From positions 1 to 54,193 of the forward strand of contig JAMOVQ010000039.1 of the NCBI GenBank assembly GCA_027067575.1: 54,193 bases of DNA, read 5' to 3'. Source of the stretch: Thermoanaerobaculia bacterium. Lineage in GTDB: Bacteria; Acidobacteriota; Thermoanaerobaculia; Thermoanaerobaculales; Sulfomarinibacteraceae. Below the pieces are notes generated by a model, which was given only the letters and a program-made list of their open reading frames with translations, searched no databases and was not told where the DNA came from. Within the stretch, counting starts at the first letter, position 1. Each line of letters opens with the position of its first letter. The translations under genes were made by a program, and so were the position numbers. Shown piece after piece: positions 14,683 to 23,599 of this stretch.

Positions 14683-15531
14683 TCACCCCGCGCTCCGCCG
14701 GACGGCGCGCCCCTTCCCGCGTCCACGGGCCCCACCGGCCCGGAACAGACGCTCGAGCCTCAGCGTACCCTCCCGCGTGACGAGCCGGCGTGTCGCCCCC
14801 AGCGAGATCACCACGGCCCCGATGGCGTTGGCCGCCGCCAGCATGAACATGACCACGACCTGATACGCCACCGCCTGCATCGGAGGGGTCCCCGCCAGGA
14901 TCTGGCCCGTCATCATCCCGGGCAGGGCGACGATCCCCGCGGCCGTCATGGCGTTGGTGATCGGGATCAGGCCCGTACGCAGCGCCGTCCGCAGCGGCTC
15001 CCGCAACGCCTCGGCACGGGTCGCGCCGAACGCCAGCAGCAGCTCCACCTCCGCACGCCGGGTGTCCAGATGTTCCAGCAGACGCTCCAGCGCCAGGGAG
15101 ATCCCGTTGAGCGAGTTACCCAGGATCATGCCCAGCAACGGAATGACGTACTGCGGCTCCCACCACGGCGTGACGCCCACCACGACCCGCGTCACCACGC
15201 CGCCCACCAGGAGACAGGACACCGTCATGGTCAGCCAGGCGTCGAGCCAGATCCCGCCGTACCGTCGTGTCGAGCGCGCCACGGCCTCCCGCCCGGCGAA
15301 CACGATCATCCAGGCGATCATCGCCACGACCACGATCGGCCGCCTGACGGCGAACACACGCTCCAGCACGAGACCGAGGAGACCGAGCTGGACCACCGTC
15401 CGCACGGCTGCGACGAGAATGCGCCGTTCGAGCCCCAGCCGGAGCGCAACGGACAACCCCGCCGCCACCAGGACGAACAGCGACGCCACGACCAGATCGG
15501 ACGGGGTCAACGCGATGAGGGCGGGGTTCAT
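14683..15531 (-). CDS. fetB: FetB-like ABC transporter permease (UPF0014 family)
   Basis: This 282-residue membrane protein has about seven hydrophobic segments and the UPF0014/FetB hallmarks: AAVRTVVQLGLLG, MIAWMIVFAGREAV, PLLGMILGNSLNGISLALERLL, and GLIPITNAMTAAGIVALPGMMTGQILAG-type segments. Its start codon overlaps the stop of the ATPase gene (ATGA), so the two are translated together. E. coli FetAB exports iron and aids oxidative stress tolerance; that role is likely here but not proven. The C-terminus is Arg/Gly-rich. Confidence 0.86.
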   Translation of the reverse strand: MNPALIALTPSDLVVASLFVLVAAGLSVALRLGLERRILVAAVRTVVQLGLLGLVLERVFAVRRPIVVVAMIAWMIVFAGREAVARSTRRYGGIWLDAWLTMTVSCLLVGGVVTRVVVGVTPWWEPQYVIPLLGMILGNSLNGISLALERLLEHLDTRRAEVELLLAFGATRAEALREPLRTALRTGLIPITNAMTAAGIVALPGMMTGQILAGTPPMQAVAYQVVVMFMLAAANAIGAVVISLGATRRLVTREGTLRLERLFRAGGARGRGKGRAVRRSAG

Positions 15532-16193
15532 GCAACCTCCATCCCGCGCGGTGTCATGCGAATCCTCCGGACGGAGTCCCGGTCCACGATCGGATCGTGA
15601 AGAACGACCAGGGCGGCGTGTCCCGAACGGGCGGCGAACGCCTCGAGCAGACGCCGGCACACCTCCGCCATCTTGCGGTCGAGCCCGGAGAACGGCTCGT
15701 CGGCCAGCAGGACCGGCGGATCCCACAAGAGCCCCCGGACGAGTGCAAGCCGGTGCCGTTCCCCTCCGGACAACGAGCGTGCCTCCCGATCCGCCGCCAC
15801 CCCCCCGAGGCCCACTGCCTCGAGCAACGCCGCCGCGCGCTCGCGGGGGAACGCCCGCCCGTCCGCAGCCCGGAGCCGGAACGGCCACTCCAGGTTCCAC
15901 TCGAGCGTTCCCGGGAGGACCGGTGCGTCCTGGGCGAGGAGCGTCACCCCCGCCCGCCATTCCGGCAGCTCGGAGCGCCCGTAAGACCTGCCGCCGAGCT
16001 CCCGGATCTCCTCCCCTGTCGTGGGGAGAAGCCCCGATATCATCCGGAGCAGCGTGCTCTTGCCGCACCCCGAGGGCCCCTCGAGCACCGTCACCGATCG
16101 CTCAGGGAGCTCGAGGACCGCGCTCTCGAACAGTACACGGCCTTCACCGTCCCGGGCGCCGAAAGGCCCGCACCGCAGCAACACGTTCTCCAC
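15528..16193 (-). CDS. fetA: FetA-like ABC transporter ATP-binding protein
   Basis: This 221-residue ABC ATPase has Walker A GPSGCGKST (39-47), a Q-loop LLAQD, the signature LSGGERHRLAL, Walker B VLLADEPFSGLD and an H-loop His in VVLHDP. The length fits single-domain FetA. It is the first gene of a two-gene operon with the permease. The GTG start at 16193 has no Shine-Dalgarno; a TAGACT box ends 6 bases before it, predicting a leaderless mRNA. Confidence 0.86.
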   Translation of the reverse strand: MENVLLRCGPFGARDGEGRVLFESAVLELPERSVTVLEGPSGCGKSTLLRMISGLLPTTGEEIRELGGRSYGRSELPEWRAGVTLLAQDAPVLPGTLEWNLEWPFRLRAADGRAFPRERAAALLEAVGLGGVAADREARSLSGGERHRLALVRGLLWDPPVLLADEPFSGLDRKMAEVCRRLLEAFAARSGHAALVVLHDPIVDRDSVRRIRMTPRGMEVA

Positions 16194-16199
16194 GCCCGG

Positions 16200-16205
16200 A
16201 GTCTA
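16200..16205 (-). promoter_or_regulatory. -10 box of a predicted leaderless promoter for fetAB
   Basis: TAGACT on the minus strand, then CCGGGC, then the GTG start at 16193. Confidence 0.5.
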
Positions 16206-16275
16206 CCCCACGCCGGGGGAAAACCGTGCACGGCGGACGACGAGTGCCAGAGTGCCGCGACATTCCGCTCGCAAA

Positions 16276-16288
16276 GGGGAGTGTCCCC
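16276..16288. repeat. Short palindrome GGGGAGTGTCCCC
   Basis: A 4 bp stem with loop AGTGT. The right half, AGTGTCCCC, resembles the dispersed REP-like repeats; it may be a divergent copy. Confidence 0.3.
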
Positions 16289-16290
16289 AC

Positions 16291-16459
16291 CCCGCCGCGG
16301 CGGGGACCGGGGAACGGTCCGTCGCGAGACGGCCGAGATGGTGCGGTATCCGACAGGATCCGACAGCCGAGGAAGGGAGGCGTAGCCCAGCTCCGCCGCA
16401 CCGCCCGAGGCCGAGGAGACGGAGGAGACCGGACCATATCGGCCGTCGCAGCAGGACCC
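16291..16459. repeat. 169 bp tandem direct repeat, unit 1
   Basis: This unit is repeated head-to-tail at 16460-16628 with about four base differences. Each unit begins with a copy of the inverted end sequence and holds a subterminal imperfect inverted repeat (a GACGGCCGAGATGG-like arm and a CCATATCGGCCGTC arm). The period is not a multiple of three, so reading frames through both copies differ and are not likely coding. Confidence 0.8.
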
Positions 16460-16645
16460 CCCGCCGCGGCGGGGACCGGGGTACGGTCCGTCGCGAGACG
16501 GCCGAGATGGCTCGGTATCCGACAGGATCCGACAGCCGAGGAAGGGAGGCGTAGCCCAGCTCCGCCGCACCGCCCGAGGCCGAGGAGACGGAGGAGACCG
16601 GGCCATATCGGCCGTCGCAGCAGGACCGTTCCCCGGTCCCCGCCG
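16298..16645. mobile_element. MITE-like non-coding element with 23 bp perfect inverted ends
   Basis: Positions 16298-16320 (starting CGGCGGGGACCGGGG) are the exact reverse complement of 16623-16645. Between them lie the two 169 bp tandem units. The element carries no transposase and no credible gene, and no clear target-site duplication is seen. It lies between the fetAB promoter and the terminator of the second Oar-type receptor gene, filling most of a 503-base gene-free stretch. Confidence 0.55.
16460..16628. repeat. 169 bp tandem direct repeat, unit 2
   Basis: Second copy of the 169 bp unit. Its own left end (16467-16489) differs from the outer left end by one base. Confidence 0.8.
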
Positions 16646-16675
16646 AAAAAAGGAGGGCGGCCGAAGCCGCCCTCC
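16646..16675 (-). terminator. Rho-independent terminator after the second Oar-type receptor gene
   Basis: On the minus strand a perfect 10 bp stem (GGAGGGCGGC / GCCGCCCTCC) with loop TTCG is followed by TTTTTT. Confidence 0.92.
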
Positions 16676-16696
16676 CGAAAGACCCTGAGGTCGTGA

Positions 16697-19675
16697 TTAC
16701 CAGGAGAACTTCACGCCAACACGGAAGTTCCGCGGCAGCTGGTACGCCGTCGGCGCACCCCAGTTGGGGTTGCGGCACTCGGGCGACTCGTCCTGCGACG
16801 GATCGTTGCAGAAGCTGTACTCCTGGTCCACCGCCGTGGCAGTCTGCATGTTGAGCACGTTGAACACGTCGAGCATGAGCTCGAGGTTGAACCGGTCGCC
16901 AAGAGCGAACGGATACGCCAGGTGGAGGTCCAGGTTCATCAGGGTCGGCGTGCGGCCGTAGGCGCCACGGTTGCCGATGAACCGCTCGTTCGGACCGTAG
17001 GTCTTGTGGGCGCCCAGCTTGCTGACCGGGGTCCCGGTCATCCAGCTGAAGTTGAAGCCCGTGATCAGGCCGAAGTCCCACTTGTACGAGCCGTACGTCT
17101 TGAACTGCCACTTGTGGTCGTTCGGCAGGAGGCCGTACGCACCGTTGAGCAGGTCGGGCAGGTCGTACAGGGAGGTGATGTTCGGGTCGAGCTGGCCGTT
17201 GTCCTGACGGAAAAGACCACCGTAGTTCCCCTTGTTCCGCGACCACAGCAGCGAGGCGTCCATCTGCCAGTTGTTCGAGTACCGCTTGTGGAAGCTGAGC
17301 TCGATCGCCCGGTAGATACGGGACGGCTTCGGGAAGTACACCGGCTCGTCCAGCGGAATGCCGGTCACCGGATTCTCGTAATACCAGCCGCCGGGGTTGG
17401 TGATGAAGTAGGAGTTGCCGCCGTCGACGGAGATGTCCTCGATCACGCGGCCCAGGCGCCGGTAGATCCCGGTGATGCCCACGGCCACGTTGTTGTAGAT
17501 CTCGTAGTCGGCGCCCAGCACGTACTCCTCGAGGTACTGGCCCTTGAGGCCCGGGTCGGCCGCGGTGCCGCCGCCGGCCTTCAGGATGTAGAACAGGGTG
17601 CCAACGTTGTTGCCGAAGCCGGCCGCCGCGTTGTTGATGGTGGGCAGGCCGCTCTCGGGGTACAGGTAGAAGTAGAAGTCGTAGTTCTCGTTGCCGAACG
17701 CGCGGACGTTGATGTCCAGCGGGATCGACTCGTAGAACTGCCCGTAGTGGCCGTACAGCTTGGAGCGGCCGTTGTGGGCGAAGTCCCAGGTGAAGCCGAT
17801 GCGCGGCTGGATCGTGTCCTGGAAGCTCAGGCTGATGCCACGGTTGGCGAGGAGCTTCGAGGCGTCGCCGCTGACGTCGGTGGACTCGGCGCGGGCGCCG
17901 ACCTTCAGGGTCAGGTAGTCGGTGACCTTCCAGGCGTCCTGGATGAAGATCGCGCTCTCGTCGGTCTCACCGTGCGAGTTCTGCTTGTAGTTGGAGTTGT
18001 ACCAGCCCCAGCCACGCATGCGGAGACGGTTACCCCGGCGGGCCGGAATGGCCACGCCGCCGTACGGGTCGCCGTTGCCCGGATCGCAGAAGTGGATCCC
18101 GATGGCGGCGAGCTGCTCCTCGTTGTCCGGCGTCAGGTCGATGTAGTCGCCCACATGCCAGTCGAAGGTGTAGGCCCACGGCTCGATCGGCGCGCAGAAC
18201 GCGTCGGAGGAACCGACCACGCCCGCCACGTCGTCGAACTCGACCCAGTTGTACTGAAGACCGGCCTTGACCTCATGCTTGTCGCCGATGAACCAGGTGA
18301 AGGTCGCCCGCGCCTGGTCACGCCACCGGTCGCCGTCGAGCTGCTGGAAGGAAGGACCACCGAAGCGGACCCGGCTGCCCACGCCGTCGGACCACACGCC
18401 CGTGGTGCCGTCCTCGTACCACGGCAGGTCGGAACGCGGCTTCGTCTCGTCCTTGGTCTCGTGGTGGCCGAGCTTGACCTCGAGGATCATGTTCTCGTTG
18501 AGAACCGAGTTCCAGGTCAGGCCGTAGTTCAGACCGCCACTCTCGTCGGTCGAATAGATCATGTCCGTCGGCAGGTACGGCGTGTCGATGAAGTACGAGG
18601 TGTTGTACCCATCGTCGGTCTCGGTCGGATCGCCGATCACCGTGGCGGTCAGCGAGTTGTTCTCGTTGATCTGCCAGGTCAGCTTGCCGGAGTAGTAGTT
18701 CCGGGTGGTGCTGGGCTCCATCTTGTTGGTCTGCTTGAGGGAGCCGTCCCGGCGGTGGATCGCGTTGATAACCGTCCGCTCCGAGAAGTTCGGGTTGTAC
18801 GCGACGAAGTACCACAGCTTGTCCTGGATGATCTTGCCGCCCACATCGAAGCCCACGTCCCAGTTGGTGTACTCGGGAAGCGCCGAGCCACGGCCCTCGG
18901 GAACCTTCGCCTCGACGGAGAAGGAGTCGTCGGTGTAGTACGCGAACACCTCACCGTGGAACTCGTTCGAACCGGACTTGGTGATCATGTTGATCACGCC
19001 GCCCAGTGCGCCGCCGTACTCCGGCTCGTAGCCACCGGTCTGCACCTGGATCTCCTGGATGAAGTTGAAGGAGACGTTGGTGCCGCTGGTGCCGTACGCC
19101 GGGTCGGTGGTGTCGAGCTCGTCGACCACGTACCGGTTCTCCGCCGCGGACGAACCCATGATCGAGGCGTTGCCGCCCAGGCCGCCGCCAACCGCGCCGG
19201 CCGCCAGGAACGTCAGGGACTGGAACGTCCGGCCCGTCGGCAGCTCGGAGATCATCTTCTGGTTGAGGTTGCTGCCGATGGTCGTGGAGGTGGTGTCCAC
19301 CACCGGTGCCTCGGACGTGACCAGGACCTCCTCCTGGAAGGCGGAGTTCAGGGTCACCTCGAGGGTGATCGTCTGGGCCACGTTGATGTGGATCCCCTCG
19401 TTCTCCACCTTCTGGTATCCGGGCAGGCTGAAGACGGCCTTGTAGACACCAGGGGGGAGCAGGTTGAAACGGAACTTGCCGTTGGCGTCCGTCACGGCGG
19501 TCCGCGTCCCCTGCATGTTGGGGGACGAGATCACGACCGTGACGCCCGGAAGCGGCTGGTTGCCCTCATCGACGACGGTGCCCTGGAGCGAACCCTTGGT
19601 GGTCTGCGCCATCAGGCTCCCCGCCGCAAAGAGGACGACGAGCGTCAGAATAAAGAACTTTCCACGCACTCTCAT
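16697..19675 (-). CDS. TonB-dependent receptor with N-terminal carboxypeptidase-regulatory-like domain (Oar-type), second copy
   Basis: This 992-residue outer-membrane receptor has a signal peptide (1-23, SLMA). A CarboxypepD_reg-like domain follows (about 28-112, GTVVDEGNQPLPGVTV), with EEVLVTSEAPVVD near the TonB-box position, a plug (LPTGRTFQSLTFLAAG, GGVINMITKSGSNEFHGEV-type) and a long barrel ending KFSW. It has the same architecture as the receptor at 2916 but is clearly diverged, including a longer barrel with extracellular-loop-like Cys pairs (for example in NDPSQDESPECRN). Ligand unknown. The ATG at 19675 has a GGAAGGAG ribosome binding site. A sigma70-type promoter lies upstream and a strong terminator follows, so it is monocistronic. 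Confidence 0.9.
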   Translation of the reverse strand: MRVRGKFFILTLVVLFAAGSLMAQTTKGSLQGTVVDEGNQPLPGVTVVISSPNMQGTRTAVTDANGKFRFNLLPPGVYKAVFSLPGYQKVENEGIHINVAQTITLEVTLNSAFQEEVLVTSEAPVVDTTSTTIGSNLNQKMISELPTGRTFQSLTFLAAGAVGGGLGGNASIMGSSAAENRYVVDELDTTDPAYGTSGTNVSFNFIQEIQVQTGGYEPEYGGALGGVINMITKSGSNEFHGEVFAYYTDDSFSVEAKVPEGRGSALPEYTNWDVGFDVGGKIIQDKLWYFVAYNPNFSERTVINAIHRRDGSLKQTNKMEPSTTRNYYSGKLTWQINENNSLTATVIGDPTETDDGYNTSYFIDTPYLPTDMIYSTDESGGLNYGLTWNSVLNENMILEVKLGHHETKDETKPRSDLPWYEDGTTGVWSDGVGSRVRFGGPSFQQLDGDRWRDQARATFTWFIGDKHEVKAGLQYNWVEFDDVAGVVGSSDAFCAPIEPWAYTFDWHVGDYIDLTPDNEEQLAAIGIHFCDPGNGDPYGGVAIPARRGNRLRMRGWGWYNSNYKQNSHGETDESAIFIQDAWKVTDYLTLKVGARAESTDVSGDASKLLANRGISLSFQDTIQPRIGFTWDFAHNGRSKLYGHYGQFYESIPLDINVRAFGNENYDFYFYLYPESGLPTINNAAAGFGNNVGTLFYILKAGGGTAADPGLKGQYLEEYVLGADYEIYNNVAVGITGIYRRLGRVIEDISVDGGNSYFITNPGGWYYENPVTGIPLDEPVYFPKPSRIYRAIELSFHKRYSNNWQMDASLLWSRNKGNYGGLFRQDNGQLDPNITSLYDLPDLLNGAYGLLPNDHKWQFKTYGSYKWDFGLITGFNFSWMTGTPVSKLGAHKTYGPNERFIGNRGAYGRTPTLMNLDLHLAYPFALGDRFNLELMLDVFNVLNMQTATAVDQEYSFCNDPSQDESPECRNPNWGAPTAYQLPRNFRVGVKFSW

Positions 19676-19796
19676 ACTCCTTCCTCCTCGAAGTTTCGAT
19701 CATGCACTCCGATCGGTTTGACTCTTCCACGCATCTCGCTCGATCCGCCCCTCCTTTCCCTCAAGATGTCGGCGGACGTGCCGCCGCCAAAGAACT

Positions 19797-19825
19797 CATA
19801 TATCAGCGAGCAATTCTACTGCCAA
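19797..19825 (-). promoter_or_regulatory. Sigma70-type promoter for the second Oar-type receptor gene
   Basis: TTGGCA (19820-19825), 17-base spacer, TATATG (19797-19802) on the minus strand. The 5' UTR would be about 115 bases. This AT-rich patch stands out from its surroundings. Confidence 0.55.
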
Positions 19826-19908
19826 CCCCGTCACCGCTGTCAAGCGTATCCGGGGCTCGATCCGCCGGAAACGTCCGAGGATTCGCACGCAATATCCGAA
19901 AATCCGGA

Positions 19909-20415
19909 TCACTCCCCGATCTCCACCAGTGCCGTGCCGGCGTCCACCGTCTCTCCGGCCCCGACATGGACCGCCCGCACAGTACCGGCCCGTTCCGCCA
20001 CGAGCTCGTTCTCCATCTTCATGGCCTCGAGCACCACGAGCGGCTGTCCCGGTTCCACGGCGTCCCCCTCGGCGACCTTGACCGCCACGACCTTGCCGGG
20101 GATCGGCGCCTTCACCGTCGCCGAACCGGATCCGGCCGCCGTGGACTCGGCCTCGACGGCCTCGGCCGGCGACAGCACCTCGAGCGCCACGTCGCCCCTC
20201 CACAGGCCGATCCGCCAGTGGCGTCCCTCGCGGTGCGCCAGCACCTTCCAGGAACGGTGGTCCTCGGTGCACCGCATGGAGCTCAGGCTCCCGTTGAGGC
20301 GGACGAGGTCCACCAGCCGCTCCCTCTCCCCGTCGACGACCCTGAACAGACCATCCGGCCGCCGCTCCACCTCGAACTCGCGATCCCCCGAGGGGGTCCG
20401 GATCACCCATCTCAT
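19909..20415 (-). CDS. Biotin carboxyl carrier protein of an acyl-CoA carboxylase
   Basis: This 168-residue protein ends in a biotinyl domain (about 98-168) with the biotinylation motif EAMKMEN and the flanking APIPGKV strand. The first half has no strong signature. It is the last gene of the pccB-biotin carboxylase-BCCP operon; its ATG overlaps the stop of the biotin carboxylase gene (ATGA), and the product should carry the biotin between the two catalytic subunits. A GGAGG sequence 8 bases before the ATG at 20415 supports the start. The longer frame upstream is within the preceding gene. Confidence 0.85.
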   Translation of the reverse strand: MRWVIRTPSGDREFEVERRPDGLFRVVDGERERLVDLVRLNGSLSSMRCTEDHRSWKVLAHREGRHWRIGLWRGDVALEVLSPAEAVEAESTAAGSGSATVKAPIPGKVVAVKVAEGDAVEPGQPLVVLEAMKMENELVAERAGTVRAVHVGAGETVDAGTALVEIGE

Positions 20416-21941
20416 CGCGGAAACCTCCCGTGGAGGATGCGCAGCCCCTCCTCCCACCACGACCGTTCGCCGGCGTGGGCCCACGGATCATCGGGAAGAC
20501 GGCCGGCCTCCAGCGTCGCCAGACAGGCCGCCGCGATCGCCGCCGCTTCCTCCGTCTCGGCGTCCGGCCCGCGACGGAGCGCCTCGGCCCGCTCACCCTC
20601 GAGCAGCCGGTCCAGGAACCCCGTGTGGATCCGGCCCGCCCGGAAATCGGGGTCGTCCACGAGCATCCGGAAGAGCGGCAGGGTCGTCGCGATCCCGTCG
20701 ATCCGGTACTCGCCCAGCGCACGCCGCAGCCGCTCGATCGCCGTCCCACGGTCCGCCGCCCAGACCACGAGCTTGGCCACCATCGGATCGTAATCCAGCG
20801 GCACCGTCCCGCCCGGCAGGACACCCGAGTCCACGCGAACGCCGGGCCCCGAGGGTTCGGTCAGGTGCTCGATCGTCCCCGGCGACGGCGCGAACCCCCG
20901 CAACGGGTCCTCGGCGTAGATCCGGCACTCGACGGCGTGCCCCCTGGGGACCAGTTCATCCTGCCGCCAGGAGAGCGGCTCGCCCAGGGCGATCCGGATC
21001 TGCTCCCGGACGAGATCGACGCCGTAGACCATCTCCGTCACGGGATGCTCCACCTGGAGACGGGTGTTCATCTCGAGGAAGAAGAACGAGCCGTCCTCAT
21101 CCATCAGCATCTCGACGGTCCCCACGGACCGGTACCCCGACGCGCGGGTGACGGCCAGCGCCGCCTCGCCGAGACGCTCCCTGAGCGCTCCATCCACAAC
21201 GGGCGACGGGCTCTCCTCCACGACCTTCTGGTGCCGCCGCTGGATCGAGCATTCACGCTCCCCGACGAACACCGCCGCGCCGTGGGCGTCGGCCACGACC
21301 TGGACCTCGATGTGCCGCGGCCTGACCAGCAGCCGCTCGACGAACACCCGGTCGTCGCCGAAGTACGCCTTCCCTTCCGAACGAGCCCGTTCGAACGCCG
21401 GGAGCAGCTCGTCGGGGCCGTCCACCCGCCGCATCCCCTTGCCACCGCCGCCTGCCACCGCCTTGAGCAGCAGCGGGTAGCCGTGCTCGGCGGCGAACGC
21501 CTCGAGCTGGGCGGGGTCGGAGACGGGGTCGTTCAGCCCCGGGATTACCGGTGCACCTGCCTCCACGGCGACCTTCCGGGCCTCGGTCTTGGAGCCCATC
21601 AGCTCGATGACCTTCGCCGGCGGCCCGACCCAGGTCAGGCCGGCCTCCTCCACCATCCGGGCGAACCCCGCGTTCTCGGCGAGGAATCCATACCCCGGAT
21701 GGACCAGCTCCGCGCCGGTGGCCAGGGCAGCCTCGACGATCCGCTCGCCCCGAAGGTAGCTCTCGGCCGCGGGCGCGGGTCCGATCGGGACCGCCTGGTC
21801 CGCCATCAGCACGTGGGGCGCCGTCCGGTCCGCCTCGGAGTAGACGGCCACCGTATCGATCCCCATCTCCCGGCACGCCCGGATGATCCGCACGGCGATC
21901 TCGCCCCGGTTCGCCACGAGGAGCTTGTGGGTGCCGCTCAC
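20412..21941 (-). CDS. Acyl-CoA carboxylase biotin carboxylase subunit (propionyl-CoA carboxylase alpha type)
   Basis: This 509-residue ATP-grasp enzyme carboxylates biotin. It starts LLVANRGEIAVRIIRACREMG, then [12 protein letters not shown], the glycine-rich ATP loop [33 protein letters not shown], and [22 protein letters not shown]. It is longer than AccC (about 450) because of an extra C-terminal part, but the biotinyl domain is encoded separately by the next gene. Genes 21965-23512 and 19909-20415 complete the enzyme. The start is GTG at 21941, with GGGGGAGGA 6 bases upstream. Confidence 0.9.
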   Translation of the reverse strand: MSGTHKLLVANRGEIAVRIIRACREMGIDTVAVYSEADRTAPHVLMADQAVPIGPAPAAESYLRGERIVEAALATGAELVHPGYGFLAENAGFARMVEEAGLTWVGPPAKVIELMGSKTEARKVAVEAGAPVIPGLNDPVSDPAQLEAFAAEHGYPLLLKAVAGGGGKGMRRVDGPDELLPAFERARSEGKAYFGDDRVFVERLLVRPRHIEVQVVADAHGAAVFVGERECSIQRRHQKVVEESPSPVVDGALRERLGEAALAVTRASGYRSVGTVEMLMDEDGSFFFLEMNTRLQVEHPVTEMVYGVDLVREQIRIALGEPLSWRQDELVPRGHAVECRIYAEDPLRGFAPSPGTIEHLTEPSGPGVRVDSGVLPGGTVPLDYDPMVAKLVVWAADRGTAIERLRRALGEYRIDGIATTLPLFRMLVDDPDFRAGRIHTGFLDRLLEGERAEALRRGPDAETEEAAAIAAACLATLEAGRLPDDPWAHAGERSWWEEGLRILHGRFPR

Positions 21942-21964
21942 GCCATCCTCCCCCGATCCCCCGC

Positions 21965-23512
21965 TCACAGCGGGATGTTCCCGTGCTTCTTCGTGGGCAT
22001 CCAGTCGCGCTTGCCCTCCAGCGCGGAGAACGCGGCCACGAGCTTGCGCCGCAGCACATGGGGCCGGATGACCTCGTCGATGTACCCCTTCTCCGCGGCA
22101 ACGAACGGGTTGGCGAACTTCTCCTGGTACTCGGCGATCAGACGGGCGCGCTCGGCCTCGGGATCCTCGGCCTCCGCGATCTCCCGGCGGTAGAGGATGT
22201 TGACCGCGCCCTGGGGCCCCATCACCGCGATCTCCGCGGTCGGGAAGGCGAAGTTGAGGTCGGTCCGGATGTGCTTGGATCCCATGACGCAGTACGCGCC
22301 GCCGTACGCCTTCCGCGTAATGACCGTGACCTTCGGGACCGTCGCCTCGGCCAGAGCGTACAGCAGCTTCGCCCCGTTGCGGATGATGCCGCCCCACTCC
22401 TGGGCCGTCCCCGGCAGGAACCCCGGCACGTCCTCTACGATCCACAGAGGGATGTTGAAGGCGTCGCAGAACCGTACGAACCGCGCACCCTTGGTCGAGG
22501 AGTCGATGTCGAGGACGCCGGCAAGATGGGCGGGCTGGTTGGCCACCACCCCGACCGGCCGTCCTCCGATCCGGATGAAGCCGACGACGATGTTCCTGGC
22601 GAACTGCTCGTGGACCTCGAACAGCTCGCCCCCGTCCGCCGCCGCCCGGATCACCTTCCGGATGTCGTACGGCTTGTTCGGATCCTCGGGCACGACCCCG
22701 TCCAGCTCCGGCGTCTCCCGGTCCAGCGGGTCGTCGCACGGCGCCACCGGCGGCTTCTCGGCGTTGTTCGACGGCAGGTACGACAGGAGCCGCCGGATCT
22801 TCGCCAGACAGTCGGCGTCGGAGGCCGCGGCGAAGTGGGCGACGCCGGAGACCGAGTTGTGGGTCACCGCGCCGCCGAGCTTCTCCATGGTCACCTCCTC
22901 GTGGGTGACCGTCCGGATCACGTCCGGCCCCGTGACGAACATGTACGACGTGTTCTCCACCATGAAGATGAAGTCAGTGATGGCGGGCGAGTAGACCGCT
23001 CCGCCCGCACAGGGGCCCATGACCGCGGAGATCTGCGGGATCACACCGGAGGCCAGCGTGTTCCTGAGAAAGATATCCGCGTACCCGGCCAGGGAGGCGA
23101 CACCTTCCTGGATCCGCGCCCCCCCGGAGTCGTTGAGACCGATCACGGGGGCCCCGACCTTCATGGCAAGGTCCATGATCTTGCAGATCTTGGCAGCGTT
23201 GGCCTCGGACAGCGAGCCGCCGAACACCGTGAAGTCCTGGGCGAAGACGAACACGGGACGCCCGTCGACCCTCCCGTGGCCGCACACCACACCGTCGCCG
23301 GGAACCTTCTTCCGCTCCATCCCGAAATCGGTGCACCGGTGCGTCACCAGGGCGTCCACCTCCTCGAAGGTCCCCTGGTCCAGCAGCAGCTCCACACGCT
23401 CCCGCGCAGTCAGCTTGCCGGCGGCGTGCTGGCGCTCGATCCGGTCCTCGCCCCCGCCCCGGCGGTTCTCGGCCAGCAGGGCGTCGAGGCGTTCGAGTAC
23501 GCGCGAACCCAT
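21965..23512 (-). CDS. pccB: Acyl-CoA (probably propionyl-CoA) carboxylase carboxyltransferase beta subunit
   Basis: This 515-residue protein has both carboxyltransferase halves of the PccB/AccD5 family. These include [17 protein letters not shown] near the start, [35 protein letters not shown], the oxyanion loop [12 protein letters not shown], and later [46 protein letters not shown] and [14 protein letters not shown]. It transfers carboxylate from biotin to an acyl-CoA. Propionyl-CoA is the usual substrate for this type, feeding methylmalonyl-CoA, but acetyl-CoA use cannot be excluded. The ATG at 23512 has GGAGGGAG upstream; the next gene starts 23 bases downstream. No methylmalonyl-CoA mutase is in the window. 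Confidence 0.9.
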   Translation of the reverse strand: MGSRVLERLDALLAENRRGGGEDRIERQHAAGKLTARERVELLLDQGTFEEVDALVTHRCTDFGMERKKVPGDGVVCGHGRVDGRPVFVFAQDFTVFGGSLSEANAAKICKIMDLAMKVGAPVIGLNDSGGARIQEGVASLAGYADIFLRNTLASGVIPQISAVMGPCAGGAVYSPAITDFIFMVENTSYMFVTGPDVIRTVTHEEVTMEKLGGAVTHNSVSGVAHFAAASDADCLAKIRRLLSYLPSNNAEKPPVAPCDDPLDRETPELDGVVPEDPNKPYDIRKVIRAAADGGELFEVHEQFARNIVVGFIRIGGRPVGVVANQPAHLAGVLDIDSSTKGARFVRFCDAFNIPLWIVEDVPGFLPGTAQEWGGIIRNGAKLLYALAEATVPKVTVITRKAYGGAYCVMGSKHIRTDLNFAFPTAEIAVMGPQGAVNILYRREIAEAEDPEAERARLIAEYQEKFANPFVAAEKGYIDEVIRPHVLRRKLVAAFSALEGKRDWMPTKKHGNIPL

Positions 23513-23556
23513 GCTCCCTCCTTCCGTGCTCCCGTCCCCGGTGGGACCGAGGCCGC

Positions 23557-23562
23557 ATTCTA
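23557..23562 (-). promoter_or_regulatory. -10 box for the propionyl-CoA carboxylase operon
   Basis: TAGAAT on the minus strand, 44 bases before the pccB ATG, leaving a leader with room for the ribosome binding site. No convincing -35 box. It lies back-to-back with the tldD-like promoter. Confidence 0.4.
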
Positions 23563-23586
23563 CCCCATGCGGGGCCACGCCTCGTG

Positions 23587-23592
23587 TACGAT
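23587..23592 (+). promoter_or_regulatory. -10 box of a predicted leaderless promoter for the TldD-like gene
   Basis: TACGAT, then 7 bases, then the ATG at 23600; no Shine-Dalgarno. It overlaps an alternative in-frame ATG at 23591, which this reading disfavours. Confidence 0.45.
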
Positions 23593-23599
23593 GCCCCCG

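Noticed and set aside
16291-16628. CRISPR-like array
   Set aside because: There are only two units of 169 bp in direct tandem with no spacer; there is no short repeat-spacer pattern and no cas gene.
16203-16696. Possible pseudogene in the repeat element (recurring SDPVGYR and GCRILSDT peptides)
   Set aside because: The 169 bp period shifts the frame between units and the peptides show no family signature; the inverted-end structure explains the sequence better.
19860-19908. Terminator after the propionyl-CoA carboxylase operon
   Set aside because: ATCCG/CGGAT gives only a 5 bp stem and is not followed by a T tract.
16922-21151. A 1409-codon open frame antisense to the second receptor and carboxylase operon
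   Set aside because: It spans three well-supported genes and their promoters on the other strand and has no recognisable domain.
21983-23599. Long N-terminal extension of the TldD-like frame
   Set aside because: It is antisense to pccB and runs through the divergent promoters; the ATG at 23600 has its own -10 box.
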